DNA of 64,000 bases from Liolophura sinensis. Its lineage: Eukaryota > Mollusca > Polyplacophora > Chitonida > Chitonidae. The stretch spans positions 11,917,704 through 11,981,703 of the forward strand of contig NC_088304.1 in NCBI RefSeq assembly GCF_032854445.1, written 5' to 3'. The translations under genes and the position numbers were made by a program. This document shows, one piece after another, positions 11,160 through 60,467 of this stretch. Positions within the stretch are counted from its first letter, which is position 1. Each line of letters starts with the position of its first letter. The notes under the pieces are model-generated. The model saw only the letters and a program-made list of their open reading frames with translations. It was not told where the DNA came from and did no database searches.

Positions 11160-14100
11160 TCAAAAAGTATTCAGTTTTGTTTTATTTACCATGACATTTA
11201 CGTATACACAAACAACCTATGTATAATGAATCAATCTCACATTCTTGGTGAATAAACAACTCTTTCAGTGCACATACAAAGGAGGAAGAAGAAAAAAAAA
11301 ACAAAACACATGGTTGAGATCTATAAAGCTAGTCCCAGTGCTCACAAAACTCAGTTCTGTGGACATTGCTTAGGTTATTAAAATAGCCACAGTCTAAGTA
11401 CTGCACCTTGAAGTACCCCCAAACTACATCATTAACGGTTGACTTCCATAAGCTAAAGTGGCCTATAGTTCACAATGTGATATATATATATATAATATAT
11501 ATATATAAGTATGTATATATATATAAAGTATTTACAGTTACATTTACAGACACGTAATTATACCATCTACATACGGGTCAAAAAAATAATGCAGACGACT
11601 CACATCACAAATTCTTGGTAATTTGAGGATACAATTTTCCGAAGTATAAAGAGCAAAAGAATAAAGAAATACTTCCTCTTTTACCATAATAAAAAAAAGC
11701 CTACAAGGTTGACAACTCTATTTTGAGCTTGGTACATTTGAGGTTTCTACAGTAAATAGAAACAACCCCAACAAGGGACAGGTGCAGAGGGGCAAAAAGC
11801 CTAAATATCTTTCTGGACATGGCCAACACAGGCCTTTTTGACAAAAGCAATATACTACCTAAAAAATTACCCTGTCCAGGATTTGATCTATGTGTATTAA
11901 TAAAGTTGAGCTTTACAGCCACAAGTACACTTATCTACCAGCTATTTCTCAAGATGGAAGATTACATATGTATATACGCCTACTGCAGAAGAATGAAGCT
12001 CACTGCACACTTAACAGGCATAAGGTATACATGAAAAAAAAATCACAATAAAATGTTCCAAATATCTAACATCTGGTTTAAATGTAAGTTCAAAAACGAC
12101 AATGATCCATGAAAAGAAAAATCATAGTTATAAATACGGAGAGGTATAACTGGTTGCCACTGATTTACCAGTTCAAAGCTAGAAATTGCAATTCCAACTG
12201 GACGCAGTGTCCAATCTCAATAGGCTTGGCAGTGTCAAGGTGTCCTGGCATCACGGAATCATTGTGTTACAATGGCTTTTGGCCTATAGCACCACGTTGG
12301 GAGTAGAAAAAACATGGAAAAAGACCAGCATCCTTTCATGCCAAGCACAATACAATAGTAACCCTCATAACCCTTTCAAATATGCTGGTAAATGTATAAA
12401 AAAGAGCCACACATTGTGAAAGCTATGTATACAGAGACAACGCTGGTGGAAAAGGTTCAGTTCTATTCTCATCTCTTGTTTACCAAAAACGGTAGTACCA
12501 TAGTCAAATTAAACAACAATGGCTGCTTGATTCCCATTGGTCATTTAGATCAATATAACCTAAACAATACTGGAGACCAGGAATAAATAATTACTGCAGC
12601 AATGTCGCCACATACATGCCTACTGGTAGTGATAAAACTTTATGTAAACTTGATAGCTTGGTTGGTATTAATTTTGAGTACACAGGTTTAAAGTTTCTGG
12701 TAATACTTAAAAAAAAAAAAAAAATCATCTCTGGGACAAAAAAAAATGCTTGTTTTATTTGCATAAAATGCAAGAATTATTCATAAAATTTCATCTGAAT
12801 GTATATATATATAAGACTGTGACTATTGACTTCAGTCTTTAGGGGTAATGCAGGAAGATTCACTAGGCCCACTTCTGTTCTCAATATTTTTACCTTTATT
12901 ATTGCACATGCCTTAAGAACAGACCAACAGGTTTCTAGAAATCTCCCCTCGGTTCACTGAGCTCTTGCATACAAGGGTAAAGATTGCATGGATTGGGGCA
13001 AGGCGACGAGTTGCACTGTCACTGATGGCAAAATAACTTCAACTTTCATCATATAATTAAGTAGTGTAAAACATTCGATAATAGCACCCTGGATCAGTGC
13101 ATTGGAGTTCAAATTGCCCATTGTGAATGGGAAATGTCATTGAACAGGTGACTTTTTTTTTTTTTTACATAAGATACCTGGCACTGAATACAGCATGTTG
13201 ACTGAGTATACATGTACATATAATCATAAGCCTGCCACTAATCGTACAGCTTGGATGCATACTAGATGTAGGTCTTCGACAAAATTGAGCAATTTTACCT
13301 TTCCTATGATCTGCCACAGTGTCCACAAATACATGTACCTGTAATGCAAGCCAAATCTTGATTCTTGTTCACAGAAAGACCTCAATAGTTTAAGATTGTA
13401 CAAGAAATTCATTTTTTCTTTTTAATCAGTCCTTGGGATGACCCCTACATGTGAGGAAATGTTAATTTGTTCTCAACATGCATGTCTAAGTTGCAATTTT
13501 AAGCCTAAGGGCTAGACAGCCCAGAAAGATCACGATTGAGAAATTGCAGAGCATAGCCTATTGTTGGAATGTGACTAATCTCGCAGGATTATGCGTGAAA
13601 AGCCGATTTGGCACCTACACTCTGACAGTGACAGGGTTTGCTTAAGATTCAAACTTATATAAAGTGCTATATATACATCACTGAGTTAACTCCCCTTCGA
13701 CAACATCCAGATGGCGCTATGCCGATCTTGGTCAGGGAATATGACAGTTTTGTTTTTCATTAATCTAGTTCAATACGGGTCAATGACAGACTATAAATAA
13801 ATAATCAAAGATATTTCTCTAGAAATAGGTCTGACAATGGCAAACAACAGGGTGTAGAAATCTTCAGAATGCATCCACATGTAAGTTGCTATAAAGAATG
13901 ATAATTTAGTTTTTGCCCAACACCTTTTCAACTTAATTCTACATTATCTAAACCTAGGCATGCATGACTACCCAGCAATATTGGAAAATAAATCTCAGAA
14001 ATACCCGAACAAAGATTACCAGCTTTCAACATTTCTGAAAACATAGTACTATAGTTACCTACTCTGTACGTAGGGGGATGGGCTGGGGACTGGGGAGTGG

Positions 14101-17100
14101 GTTACTATACAGGGACTATAGATATACACACACATACACACGCACACTATTAAACATGTAATAAAGTCCATGCTTCATGTACAGATATGTAATAAAAAGG
14201 CTATGTACAATGATAGATATAATGACAGCTGGAATGATACAAGATGATCCGGACAATAGATATGAAAGCTGAAAAAATACAAATATGACAAAACATCCCG
14301 TCACAGATGTTTGCCGTCTAAGATTTGCTGGATGTCTTGTACATGTACAGGAGTTTACTTTGATCTGCTGCCCCCCGTAACTGGATACAAGTATGTGTAG
14401 GCTATTGGGAATGGGAGTGATGGGGTGGGGCTGGGTTCAATATGCTGGGATCCTCTTGTGAGATTGTCATCACTGATGGCAGCATGAATGAATGAGGACA
14501 TACCATCCTATCGCTTAAGGCAATATAAACAATAAGGGTATAACACCACTCTACTGAAAGCAATATGAGTGATAAGGGCATAACACCACATTGCTGAAGG
14601 CAACATGAATGATAAGGGCATGACACCACATTGCTGAAGGCAACATGAATGATAAGGGCATGACACCACATTGGTGAAGGCAACATGAACGATAAGAGCA
14701 TGACACCACATTGCTGAAGGCAACATGAACGATAAGGGCATGACACCACATTGCTGAAGGCAACATGAATAAAGGATGACACCACACTGCTAAAGGCCAC
14801 ATGAATGATAAGGGCACGACACCAATCTAGTGAAGAATGAATGAATGATGATGGCAGAAACCCACATAGATAAAAGCAATGCGAAAATAATGATACAGGT
14901 GTATACATCTACATGTGACACCCCATTGCTGAAGGTAATATGTGGCAGTGTTGCACATGTGAACAAACAGCATGGCCAAAAATTACTTCCTATAAATAAA
15001 ATGCTCTTTCTTGAAGACTAGATGGGCAGCCTGTTTCATTGTCCTTTGTTGACTTGTTTGATGGTAGCTTTAACTGTATATATGCACATGAGAATGTAAA
15101 CCCTTTAAACTTGAGGTAAGCAATTCACTACAGGTTTGACTCTTGATTTTTACAGCCTCTGCATTCAGAGTGAAACCTTTAGTAGCTGAATATTTAGGGT
15201 ACAATTTCAGTTAACACCAACGTGCCAAATGAAGAGAATGTCAATGAAAAACCATGAAAACCACGGCAAATGTATTTTATGCCAATATTTTTGTAAGATG
15301 GTGTTTTCACAAAGCCACTGTCGATAAGTGATTTGACTTTCATCAATTAATCTGAAAAAATTAACCAACAAAAGTTAATGCTACTGCGTCAAACCCAGCA
15401 CATAGGGTATGGAGTGCCCTTATGTTTAAGGCAGTATTGTAAGTTTTTAAGGGGACACCTTAAATAAGGATCTGCAATTATGTCACTAGTCACTTTATAA
15501 ATACACAGGTTATCTGTTTGATCTACGCTGATAGCATCCATACAGGCTGTCAAGCTTAGCACAGTAACTGGAATTGTCTCCCTATCCCAGACACCTATTT
15601 TTAACTAGTAAAGCTTAAATTTTACAATCATGATTTGCTTGGGCCCAGAGAGTTAATGAACGAGGGGAATTCCTGCAACTGTCATAATTTTAAAAAAAGT
15701 CCCCATGATTAACAATGAGCTATTCCTCACTCTGATATCATCAAAGGGACAAAGAGTATCCTTGGTAAAATGGGTCCCATTCTGTCCATGGCAGGGGAAG
15801 GGGGGGTAAGGTTCAACACCCCAATATTTACATGTTCAGCCGAAGACCCCACACCCGGGTGTGTTTATTATGTCCAGGTCACCACAGGGGCAATTGGCCT
15901 CAAAAATATAATGATCATAACAATGTACATTTAAATATGATACAAGTCAAAATACTTACAACCTACCAAAAATACAAAAGACACACAAGTACATCAACAC
16001 CTGTAGAAAAAAAAAACAAGCCAACAGACACAGTTTCGCACAGACACGACAGACTGGCTGCCATTTAACATGAGGTTCCAAAGGTGTTAGCTAACAGAAT
16101 AAATTACAGTCTATAAGGTACATGTACTTCATACCAGTCATACCTCACAACATTGTTTCCCCATACCATAAAAGTAGCAAAAATTAAAAAGGATCCCAAA
16201 AATCTGGAAAAAATGTGCAAAGGTTTGACTGTGTTTGCAAACAAACGTCAGCAAAGTATATATATACATATACACACACACAGACTAAGGGAGAGAGGCA
16301 AAGGGGCATGAAGAGGTGGAAAGTTATATTCATGGGCTTCTGCCCCCCATGAGCTCATAAAAGCAGATGTAAGCAGGTGTTGAAGTATGTGTTGAATGAA
16401 AAACCCATGATGAGCAAAGCATGTGTTATTGCCTATTGTAAGAGGTATCCTGTAACTCTGGTCCATCTACTAAAGACCCGAACAAAGGTGTCCAAAAATG
16501 AAAGGGGCAGGGTAGAGTTTGAAACAGCTGGATATATATGTATATATATATAGGTACGGGTTGAAACCTTGTCATTCACTGCACCATATGCGTAATATTA
16601 CATCTGATTTGCATAACTGCAGTCCTCCCCCTTGTGAGAATGATAAAAACTCCAAATCCAAGAAACATAACTCTTGATCTGTCACTACTTATTTGTAAAC
16701 AAGAACTTTCCCAATCTTCAGACTCGCCATCAATGCAAAGTTTTCTCTGCCAGCAGGACAGTGAGTTGTGAGGGGATGGAGGGATAAAGAGGGAAGCTCA
16801 CAAAGGTAAAGTAACACCCATGCACCTCTACCTCTCAGAATTTGAGGAAACTGGCTTAAAGTTTACATTGTCACGGTGTCATGATTGTCATGGTTGCCTG
16901 CCCTGCTCTGCCATGGCTGCATTAGTTCTGAGCTTAGACATTCACCTTGCTAGACTGTAGTGTACCACAGCAAAGGCAGCTTCAGGACTTCAGCATTAGT
17001 GTGCAAAAAATTTCTCCGGATTACAATGGTGAAGTTCTTAAATACATTAAATAGCGCTCCTGGTAAAAAAAGTCACAAGTGTGGAGCGGACATTTGTATA

Positions 17101-17632
17101 AATAAACAGTACCATAAATAAAAAAAAAATCAAAAAAAAAAAAAAAAAATCAAAAAACGATGTCTTTAAGTCATGAGATCGAGTGACCATGAGTTGTTGT
17201 TGTTGTGAAGATGGCGATGCTTTTGGTTGGAAAATATTGGTGGAAACAAACAAAAATCACTGTCTCTCCTAACGACACGTTATTTTGGAAGTACACATTC
17301 AGGATTCCGTCGTAAAATTCGCTGGCCCTTGATTTGCTGTCCCAAACAAAAAAGAAAAAACACACTCAGAAACCTGTGACCTTTCTTTCTACAGTACACA
17401 GCTTTCACCTCGCGAGTAGCTATCCTTGAAGAGATCATCCAATAAAAATCCTCGTACCGCATGGTATTTGCATAGTGATCCCCACTTCATCATGAGATGG
17501 CCATTTGTGAATATCTTGTTTTGTAAAGCCACTCCTTCTCAATGGCTGGATTTATGACCTGATTTGGAATTGCATTGGCGGAGTGCCGTTGATTTGTGGT
17601 CCATTTTTAAATCCGCGGGAGATCCACGGGGC
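11160..17632 (-). other. NLK 3' flank, possibly a long 3' UTR; no coding signal
   Basis: No exon or recognised protein was found in this 6.5 kb. It holds a 40-bp minisatellite (14485-14865), (TA)n tracts, and A-rich and T-rich runs, but no SINE-A copy. Reverse-complement AATAAA occurs at 15864-15869 and at 11181-11186, so the NLK transcript could end at either. This is inference. Confidence 0.35.
14485..14865. repeat. 40-bp minisatellite, about nine degenerate copies
   Basis: Unit close to GATAAGGGCATGACACCACA + TTGCTGAAGGCAACATGAAT. Central copies are nearly identical and the edge copies diverged. A lone related fragment lies at about 14917-14942. It sits in the NLK 3' flank, so it may be transcribed. 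It also creates spurious minus-strand ORFs. Confidence 0.92.
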
Positions 17633-54273
<36,641 letters not shown>

Positions 54274-54560
54274 TTCCCCTGGCCCCCCTGAACAAAGTGC
54301 TCGCCCGTAGCAACGCTTCAAATGCAAAAACTACAGAGAAAGCATGTCACAAACGCTGATACATCGCTAGGTAAGTCTTCTAGCAAGCCGCTGACCGAAA
54401 GCGTAAATTCCACCGTCCTTGTTTTAGGTAAGAAAAATAAGAAACTAAACGTGTACTGCTGGTCGGCGACGGCTCTTCGACTCGCACGAGGGGAGCGCAG
54501 CACACAAAGAGGTCACGTGATCACGCCGTCTCTTCCCGAAATGCCAGGCTGCACAGTGCG
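54274..54560 (-). promoter_or_regulatory. CpG-containing region upstream of the NLK start, probable 5' UTR and promoter
   Basis: The stretch around exon 1 and just upstream is visibly richer in GC and CpG than its surroundings (GCGACGGC, CTCGCACG and similar). No TATA box was placed and the transcription start is unknown. Overlapping ORFs on both strands are judged non-coding. Confidence 0.4.
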
Positions 54561-57140
54561 ATAGCCTCAATGTCTCACCCCGTTGAATATTATCCGGGTC
54601 GTGAACTTAAATCAATACACTGGCCTAAAAACCTCGTTATAGTTTTAGCACATACATGTATATATGTATAAAAAGGTCATACATATGTCAACTGGCCTTT
54701 GCGCTAAATTTGCCCAAGGATAACAAACGGACAAAAAATATAAAACCATATTGTCGTAACAGTCTAAATATTATATTGTTCTCAATGATTAAAAATGAAT
54801 GGGTCAACTCGTGAAACATTGCTAGCCTATTGATTGAAACATTACATGTACATTTTAATACCTGCCGTGATTCAGTTCTTAATATCTAAATAAACAGTAT
54901 GAAACAAAAAAAAAAAAACAGGAAATTTATGTTACCGGTAATAAATAATGAGTCAAACTTGTGTTATAAAATAGAAATTTTAACTGTTGGCGAACAATAT
55001 AAAGTATGGCCATATGTTCAGCTTTTAAATTCTCATAAAATTTTTCTCGCCAGGTGATATATTTTTTTCCTTGTTCTGCCAGAGATAAATGCTGGAGTAT
55101 TGGCATTGTAATGCAAAGATATCAACCATCATAATAATAATTCAAAAGGAAAATAGCTGTCTCTATTTCATCAAGCTAATTCTATATCTAAACATTTTCA
55201 TCAAGTGAAATAGAAATGGCGAGTTTATTTATTTTACGCTGTTGCTTCAATTACATAAACTAAGTACATGTACCCGACATCATCTCAACTTAGTGGCGTT
55301 TCATATTTCCTAGGGTGAAATTTTACCGGACGCTCACCACCCAATCTGAAAGATGGCCTTTGTGGTCGAAGTCAAACAATGGCTATCCTAATATGTTTCA
55401 ATATTTTTAGGGGTGTCTCAAATCGTAGAGAAGTTTTATCAAGGTAAACCCACGTAGATTCAATCTATAGATGTGTTGAAATGTTCAGTTTGAATATAAA
55501 TGAGCCGGTGCGTTGTTGGGAGACAGATTTTGTTAGACTGTCAGTCGGCCTTTTGTCGGGTTCATTTCGCACGTGTTGATGCGGCTGAAAATAGTTCGCT
55601 GAGTAAAGTGGGCGTGTCGGATTATTCATATCCACGTTCAGCTAGACTGTGTTTCTATATCCTTTATAAACAGAGGGATTTGTTTCGCCTCGGTTATTAG
55701 TGTACTCCGCCATTAATGACGTATTGACTCACAAATGACTGAGTAATGTTTCAAAACATGAACTTCAGGACTTCATCAGAGTTAAAAAAAATATATGGCA
55801 TACATATTTAGGAATTTGGTACTTATCATGATGTAAATGCAATGTCTATACATGCAAATGTCAAGCTGAGGCCTACATTGGATATTTTTGCCGATAATAT
55901 ATGATGTATATCTTCTTGTAGGCATGAATATGACAGGTATATATATATAGAGAAATGACAACATATTTTAATACTCTTACCAACATGTTTTTATGTGCAA
56001 TTTTTTTTTATCTCGATTTAGTTATTGATCTGCATGACTTTTTGTTTTGACCTTTGAAGGTTTGAAGTTTTAATTAAGATGTTAATCTCAAGAAGTTATT
56101 TTTTTTTTTTTACCAACACAAATACACAAAGTAGATATATGTAAATGGATTTTCATGTTCTTTTTTATTAATATATGTGTTTATTATTATTATAAATCAT
56201 AACAGCTGTGTGTTTCTCCCTTTCCAGTGTCCCTCTGTACAATATATGTCTAATGTTCATATATGGGTGCTTATGTAGCCCCCCTCCCCCAATTTCCTTT
56301 GCTCTCTAGCTGTTAAACCCTAAGGGGTGACTGGTAACAATGGTCTATTATTGGTGCGCTGTGACTAAATTGTTATTACAAGATTAGGCTTTAGCTATTA
56401 GATCCCACATACCAAGCGGACTGAGTAAGTGACATCTCAACCCATTGTTAACCACTGTAAGAAGGTCAAAAACACCATCTGGGCTTGGTTGTCAAACTTT
56501 GCAAATAATTAATTTAAAAAAAATATGGAGAAAAACATCTGCTTAGAATCCTGCGCCTTAAGTTTAACACTATGTCATTATGACGCAGGAAATGTAGGGA
56601 GTGAATGACCTGAAATTTTGAACTGTTCTGTTTTTTTTGTTAGACAAATAAATGTCACAAAATATTACAGATCCTCTGTCATCATGGCTGTGAGTATAGG
56701 TAAACATTTCTAATCTATTACAGTAAATGACCTAAAGTTTCGCCTTTAACTAAGTAAGTTGCATATTTTTCCAGGTTTCTGAGAATTCTTTTCATCTTAG
56801 AAATGTGTTTTGAGTTTCGTTTGGAAGGTAGGGCGATGTTTTTACTGGAAAATGTAAGTTTCAGCACCAAGAGTTGTATAGGGTGAAATTTTAGGTCATT
56901 TGCCAGAATTGTGTCATTACTAATTTATGCGCAGGTTGGATTTCACTTGTGCTGTGGGCGGTATGATCAGAGATGGGATGGTCTGAATGAAGATGGTGGC
57001 CTTTTACTCTTGTAGATTGCAGGCGAGTTATCTATTTCACCTGTACCATTGCATTGCATTTATATGAAAGAGGTTATATGCTCTAAAGAGATTAAAAAAT
57101 AGGTAAATGTTGCTAATAAAATGAATTCTTTAATTTTCTT

Positions 57141-57625
57141 GAGCCCAGTTGTTCTTCGAAAGTGTATTAGCTGTTGCCAGTATTAAGTCATATTTTAAAT
57201 TCAAAATTTTAGCCAAACTCAGCAGCTAAGAGCAGCATATTTACTTCATATTAAAAATACGGTTTCACAATTATTTTTGGGCTACATAAGTACAAAATTG
57301 AAGACTTGGCTTAAAATTAAATTTGGCATTAAATCTTAAAACAGTTTTGACGGGCCTCTGTGGCTCAGTAGGTTAGCGCGCCAGCATAGCGTAATGACCC
57401 AGGAGCCTCTCATAAATGCGGTCGCTGTGTGTTCAAGTCCAGCTCATGCTGGCTTCCTCTCCCACCGTACAAGGGAAGGTCTTTCATCAACCTGTGGATG
57501 GTCATGGGTTTCCTCCCACCATAATGCTGGCTGCCATCATATCAGTGAAATATTCTTGAGTACGTCGTAAAACACCAATCAAATAAGTAAATAAATAAAT
57601 TAAAACAGTTTTGAAGAACTGGGCC
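57141..57625 (+). mobile_element. MITE-E copy 1 (non-autonomous DNA transposon), split by SINE-A
   Basis: Terminal inverted repeats GAGCCCAGTTGTTC at the left and GAAGAACTGGGCC at the right. The interior aligns with the reverse complement of 26178-26418 (TGTATTAGC, AAAATTTTAGCCAAACTC, GCTTAAAATTAAATTTGGC). About 221 bp without the SINE. No coding capacity. Confidence 0.82.
57351..57599 (+). repeat. SINE-A copy 10, inserted in MITE-E
   Basis: Head GGGCCTCTGTGGCTCAGTAGGTTAGC (A box TGGCTCAGTAGG) with B-box-like TGTTCAAGTCC; tail AATAAGTAAATAAATAAA. Exact 15-bp target duplication ttaaaacagttttga at 57336-57350 and 57600-57614. The GC palindrome is deleted. Confidence 0.95.
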
Positions 57626-57872
57626 TTCCACTGTATACAACCCAAATTCTAACCTTTCAGAAAATATACAATATTCACTAGTGTCAATGAGATTTTAAGT
57701 AAAATATTAAATTTGTAAAAATGTGTAATGTGGATCAACAGTTCTTTTTTAAGATAGGGAACGTTAATAAGCTCTGCAGTATATGTTGCATGGGTGTAAA
57801 AGCCATAAATGGGAATTCTGAAAGTCATAATACATTTAAGGCAAGAGGGTTTAATTTATGCCTCTTGCACTA

Positions 57873-57960
57873 CGGTTCCCTCACCTCATAATAATGACTG
57901 CCAAAAGAATATAAGTCTTGAGTTGAGTGTTAGACAACATTCAGATCAATGAATAAAATT
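57873..57960 (+). repeat. Decayed SINE-A-like 3' tail
   Basis: Contains TTCCCTCACCTCATAATAAT, GACTGCC and GTCTTGAGTTGAGTGTTAGAC followed by an AATGAATAAAA tail. Confidence 0.45.
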
Positions 57961-58989
57961 AAAGTGAAAATATTTAAACACCAATGAAATAAAAAACAAA
58001 TTGTAGAGGTTTAACTTTGGTAGGGAATCTGCTGATCTGATGCTGTAGTAGAAAAGTCACGTGCAATTTTTATTACAGTATATTGTTTCACGCCATTTTT
58101 AGTTAGGAATATCGAATACCCAAAAATCTGTGTACTTGTACATAGATTAAAAGAAAAGACAAAAGTACATAGATTAAAAGAAATGTAACCAAATTTCCGA
58201 AGAGGGGTCAATACAGATCTAAACGGGTAAAGGCTTGTTTTGTTATTACATGCTTTGTAACCATAAACCACCTTTTAATCTGGAATTCTTACGAGATCAC
58301 GAGATACGTCATATTAGAGAAACCGGAAACACGATGTCGTGTCATCTGTACCCTACGCCCTTCAACATTAGAGGGCAGACATTCCTTTGTCGTGCGAAGT
58401 ATGATACCCATTATTACTATGCAACTGAAGGCCAGACATTGTGGCCCATGGTGGGACCATGGGAATGAGGCCAGATATATTCCAGTGCCACTTTCTGGTT
58501 GAAAATGGCTTTAAAGTATATCAAAATTGTCCTGTAATCAGAAGGAAAACAGCTGATTTAGCACTACTTCTACATGGCAAAAAGGTGAACAAGGAACAGG
58601 TGAGATCACAGAGAAACACATGCCCTCTCGGGTGGTAGAAATACCTCGTCCTTGGTTGGGTAAAACATGGGCGTTTTTGCTTACTTCGAACTGTAATATC
58701 TCAGTTATCCGTCTTCATCACAGAAATAAAAAGTGACATTTTTCTCACTTTAAATGTGACTCTTTATTGATACAGAAACATATATATATTTGGTCTAGTG
58801 TTGTCTTTTTTTTTTAAAAAACTTCACTCACATCGGTTTGTTTGTTATACAAGATTTCTAAAAGTTAGATTCTGAGGTCCATATAGCAAAACGCTACGGG
58901 AATCCTTTAGATTTTTATGATAAATGACAAAAATAAAGGCCTGGATGCAGATGGAATATTTACAAATTACAGCTCACTTCTAAAATTGG

Positions 58990-59090
58990 CTTTTTGGTTT
59001 CCCCCACCCATAAAAGGAACAGCCATGGAATATTGAAAAAAATCTTTGAGCATGGCATTAATCGTCCATCACATAAATAAATATATAAAA
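58990..59090 (+). repeat. Decayed SINE-A-like 3' tail
   Basis: Contains GGTTTCCCCCACCCATAAAA, a diverged TTTGAGCATGGCATTAATCG and an AAATAAATA tail. Confidence 0.5.
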
Positions 59091-59124
59091 CGTAAGCGAT
59101 ATACGTATCTTCAAACTCGTCAAT

Positions 59125-59598
59125 ATGTAAAACATTTTCTTCAGTGGAATTTTTGCATAAATTATTATGAAAATAGTGCTGAAAGTGATTTGTTTGTGTC
59201 ATTAGAGGTGCAGGATTGATAAGACAAGTTATTTCTCTGCACGGGGGGCCTCCGTGGCTCAGTCGGTTAGCGCGCTAGCGCAGCGTAATGACCCAGGAGC
59301 CTCTCACCAATGCGGTCGCTGTCAGTTGAAGTCCAGCTCATGCTGGCTTCCTCTCCGGCCGTAAGTGGGAAGGTCTTCCAGCAACCTGCGGATGGTCATG
59401 GGTTTCCCCCGGGCTGTGCCCAGTTTCCAGCCACCATAATGCTGGCCGCCATCGTATAAGTGAAATATTCTTGAGTACGGCATAAAACACCAATTAAATA
59501 AATAAATAAATAAATATTTCTCTATGCCCCATAGATCTCTCACAATGCTTCAAAATATCAGTTGTAGAAGTGGTTGAAAAGGTTGAAGAATGAGGGTA
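59125..59598 (+). repeat. Repeat C, copy 3, split by a SINE-A
   Basis: Left part ends at 59238 and right part resumes at 59515 after SINE-A copy 11. Together they restore the block order of copy 1. Confidence 0.78.
59239..59514 (+). repeat. SINE-A copy 11, best full-length copy, inserted in repeat C
   Basis: Complete tRNA-derived head, body with CCCCCGGGCTGTGCCCAG and (AAAT)n tail. 9-bp target duplication tatttctct at 59230-59238 and 59515-59523, confirmed by the empty site in the related repeat at 10440. Confidence 0.95.
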
Positions 59599-60022
59599 AT
59601 ATAAACACCGGTTCTATAAATAAATGTATATATTACATTATTTAAAAGTTGCTTTTAAAATTAACTCTGATACGGATGAGGCTGTGAAAAACGGTAGCTA
59701 GGTATGTTAGCCCTAATGAACAAAAAAGTCTTCGTTCAGTTTAGGCACAGTGTGAAGTTGACTTGATAGTTGACACTGGTACAATTAAATGTAAATGTTA
59801 CTCCCCCGCACCACTGTGGAGAAATCCGCCCTGGCAAAGTTGACATTGTCAGTACATGCAGCCAGTATATACTAGTATATATATATAAAGCCCAAGTTGA
59901 TTTGGGTTACCGGCGTTCATGACAAGCACTAAACAACCTTACAGTATACAGGTTGTATCAATAGGCATGTACTTAATTGTACGTGGTACTTTGAATTCAA
60001 ATTGACTCTTCATGCATGTAGA

Positions 60023-60467
60023 TATACAGGGTTGAACAAAGGTCTGGACCCATAGGTAATATACTGTGTACAGTTTACAGTTTACAATAAGGGTTCGAAC
60101 TGACTTCTACCGTCCTCCAAACACTTTCTTACTCGGGAGACACATGATCTTTGCACATTTCGAGGCATAGAGTTATTCCCTCTTATGGTTTCAATTTCTT
60201 GTTTGATGTGATTTTTTTAGTGCTTGTGATGTCCTTGGTTTGTTAGCATAAACCACTGATTTAAGATGTCTCCATAAGAAAAAATCCAAAAGATTCAAAT
60301 CTGGAATTGTTAGCATCTGTGCCATTGGTAACAATCTAAAAGATAATAAATAAAAATTAATAAAATTATACATGATACTTAAATGATCAAAATTATGTTA
60401 AAAATAAATGAAAACAAATTCTATAGTAAATTGCCTATAGACCCAGACTTTGGCTCCACCCTGTATA
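60023..60467 (-). mobile_element. Internally deleted mariner-like (IS630/Tc1/mariner) element
   Basis: Inverted ends of about 40 bp: TACAGGGTTGAACAAAGGTC at the left, and reverse-complemented right end TACAGGGTGGAGCCAAAGTC, each followed by TGG.(A/C/T)CxATAGG. TA dinucleotides flank both ends (60023-60024, 60466-60467). The roughly 440-bp body keeps only the transposase C-terminal region on the minus strand. Confidence 0.87.
60068..60335 (-). pseudogene. Mariner-like transposase remnant, C-terminal part, frameshifted
   Basis: One frame reads IPDLNLLDFFLWRHLKSVVY and ANKPRT, matching the SPDLNPLDFFLWG motif that carries the third catalytic acidic residue (Asp here). After about 60200 the similarity continues in another frame with QEIETIRGNNSMPRNVQRS and VRKCLEDGRSQFEPLL then stop. 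The first two catalytic residues and the DNA-binding domain are absent, so it cannot be active. Confidence 0.82.

Noticed and set aside
14402-14908. 168-codon minus-strand frame rich in CCLQQCGVM repeats
   Set aside because: Translation of the 40-bp minisatellite; three overlapping frames are open for the same reason.
54274-54327. Upstream extension of NLK starting at TTG 54327
   Set aside because: Non-AUG start; an ATG in good context lies 18 codons downstream in frame, and the extra residues match nothing known in NLK.
54322-54564. 80-codon plus-strand frame antisense to the NLK 5' region
   Set aside because: High GC lengthens chance frames; no similarity to a known protein and no splice structure.
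57354-57450. tRNA gene in the SINE-A heads
   Set aside because: A- and B-box-like blocks are present, but they are too far apart and the cloverleaf cannot form; they are SINE heads.
58235-58638. Two overlapping plus-strand frames of 77 and 65 codons
   Set aside because: No recognisable family, no good splice sites; a CCCATGGTGGGACCATGGG palindrome at about 58445 is short and could be chance.
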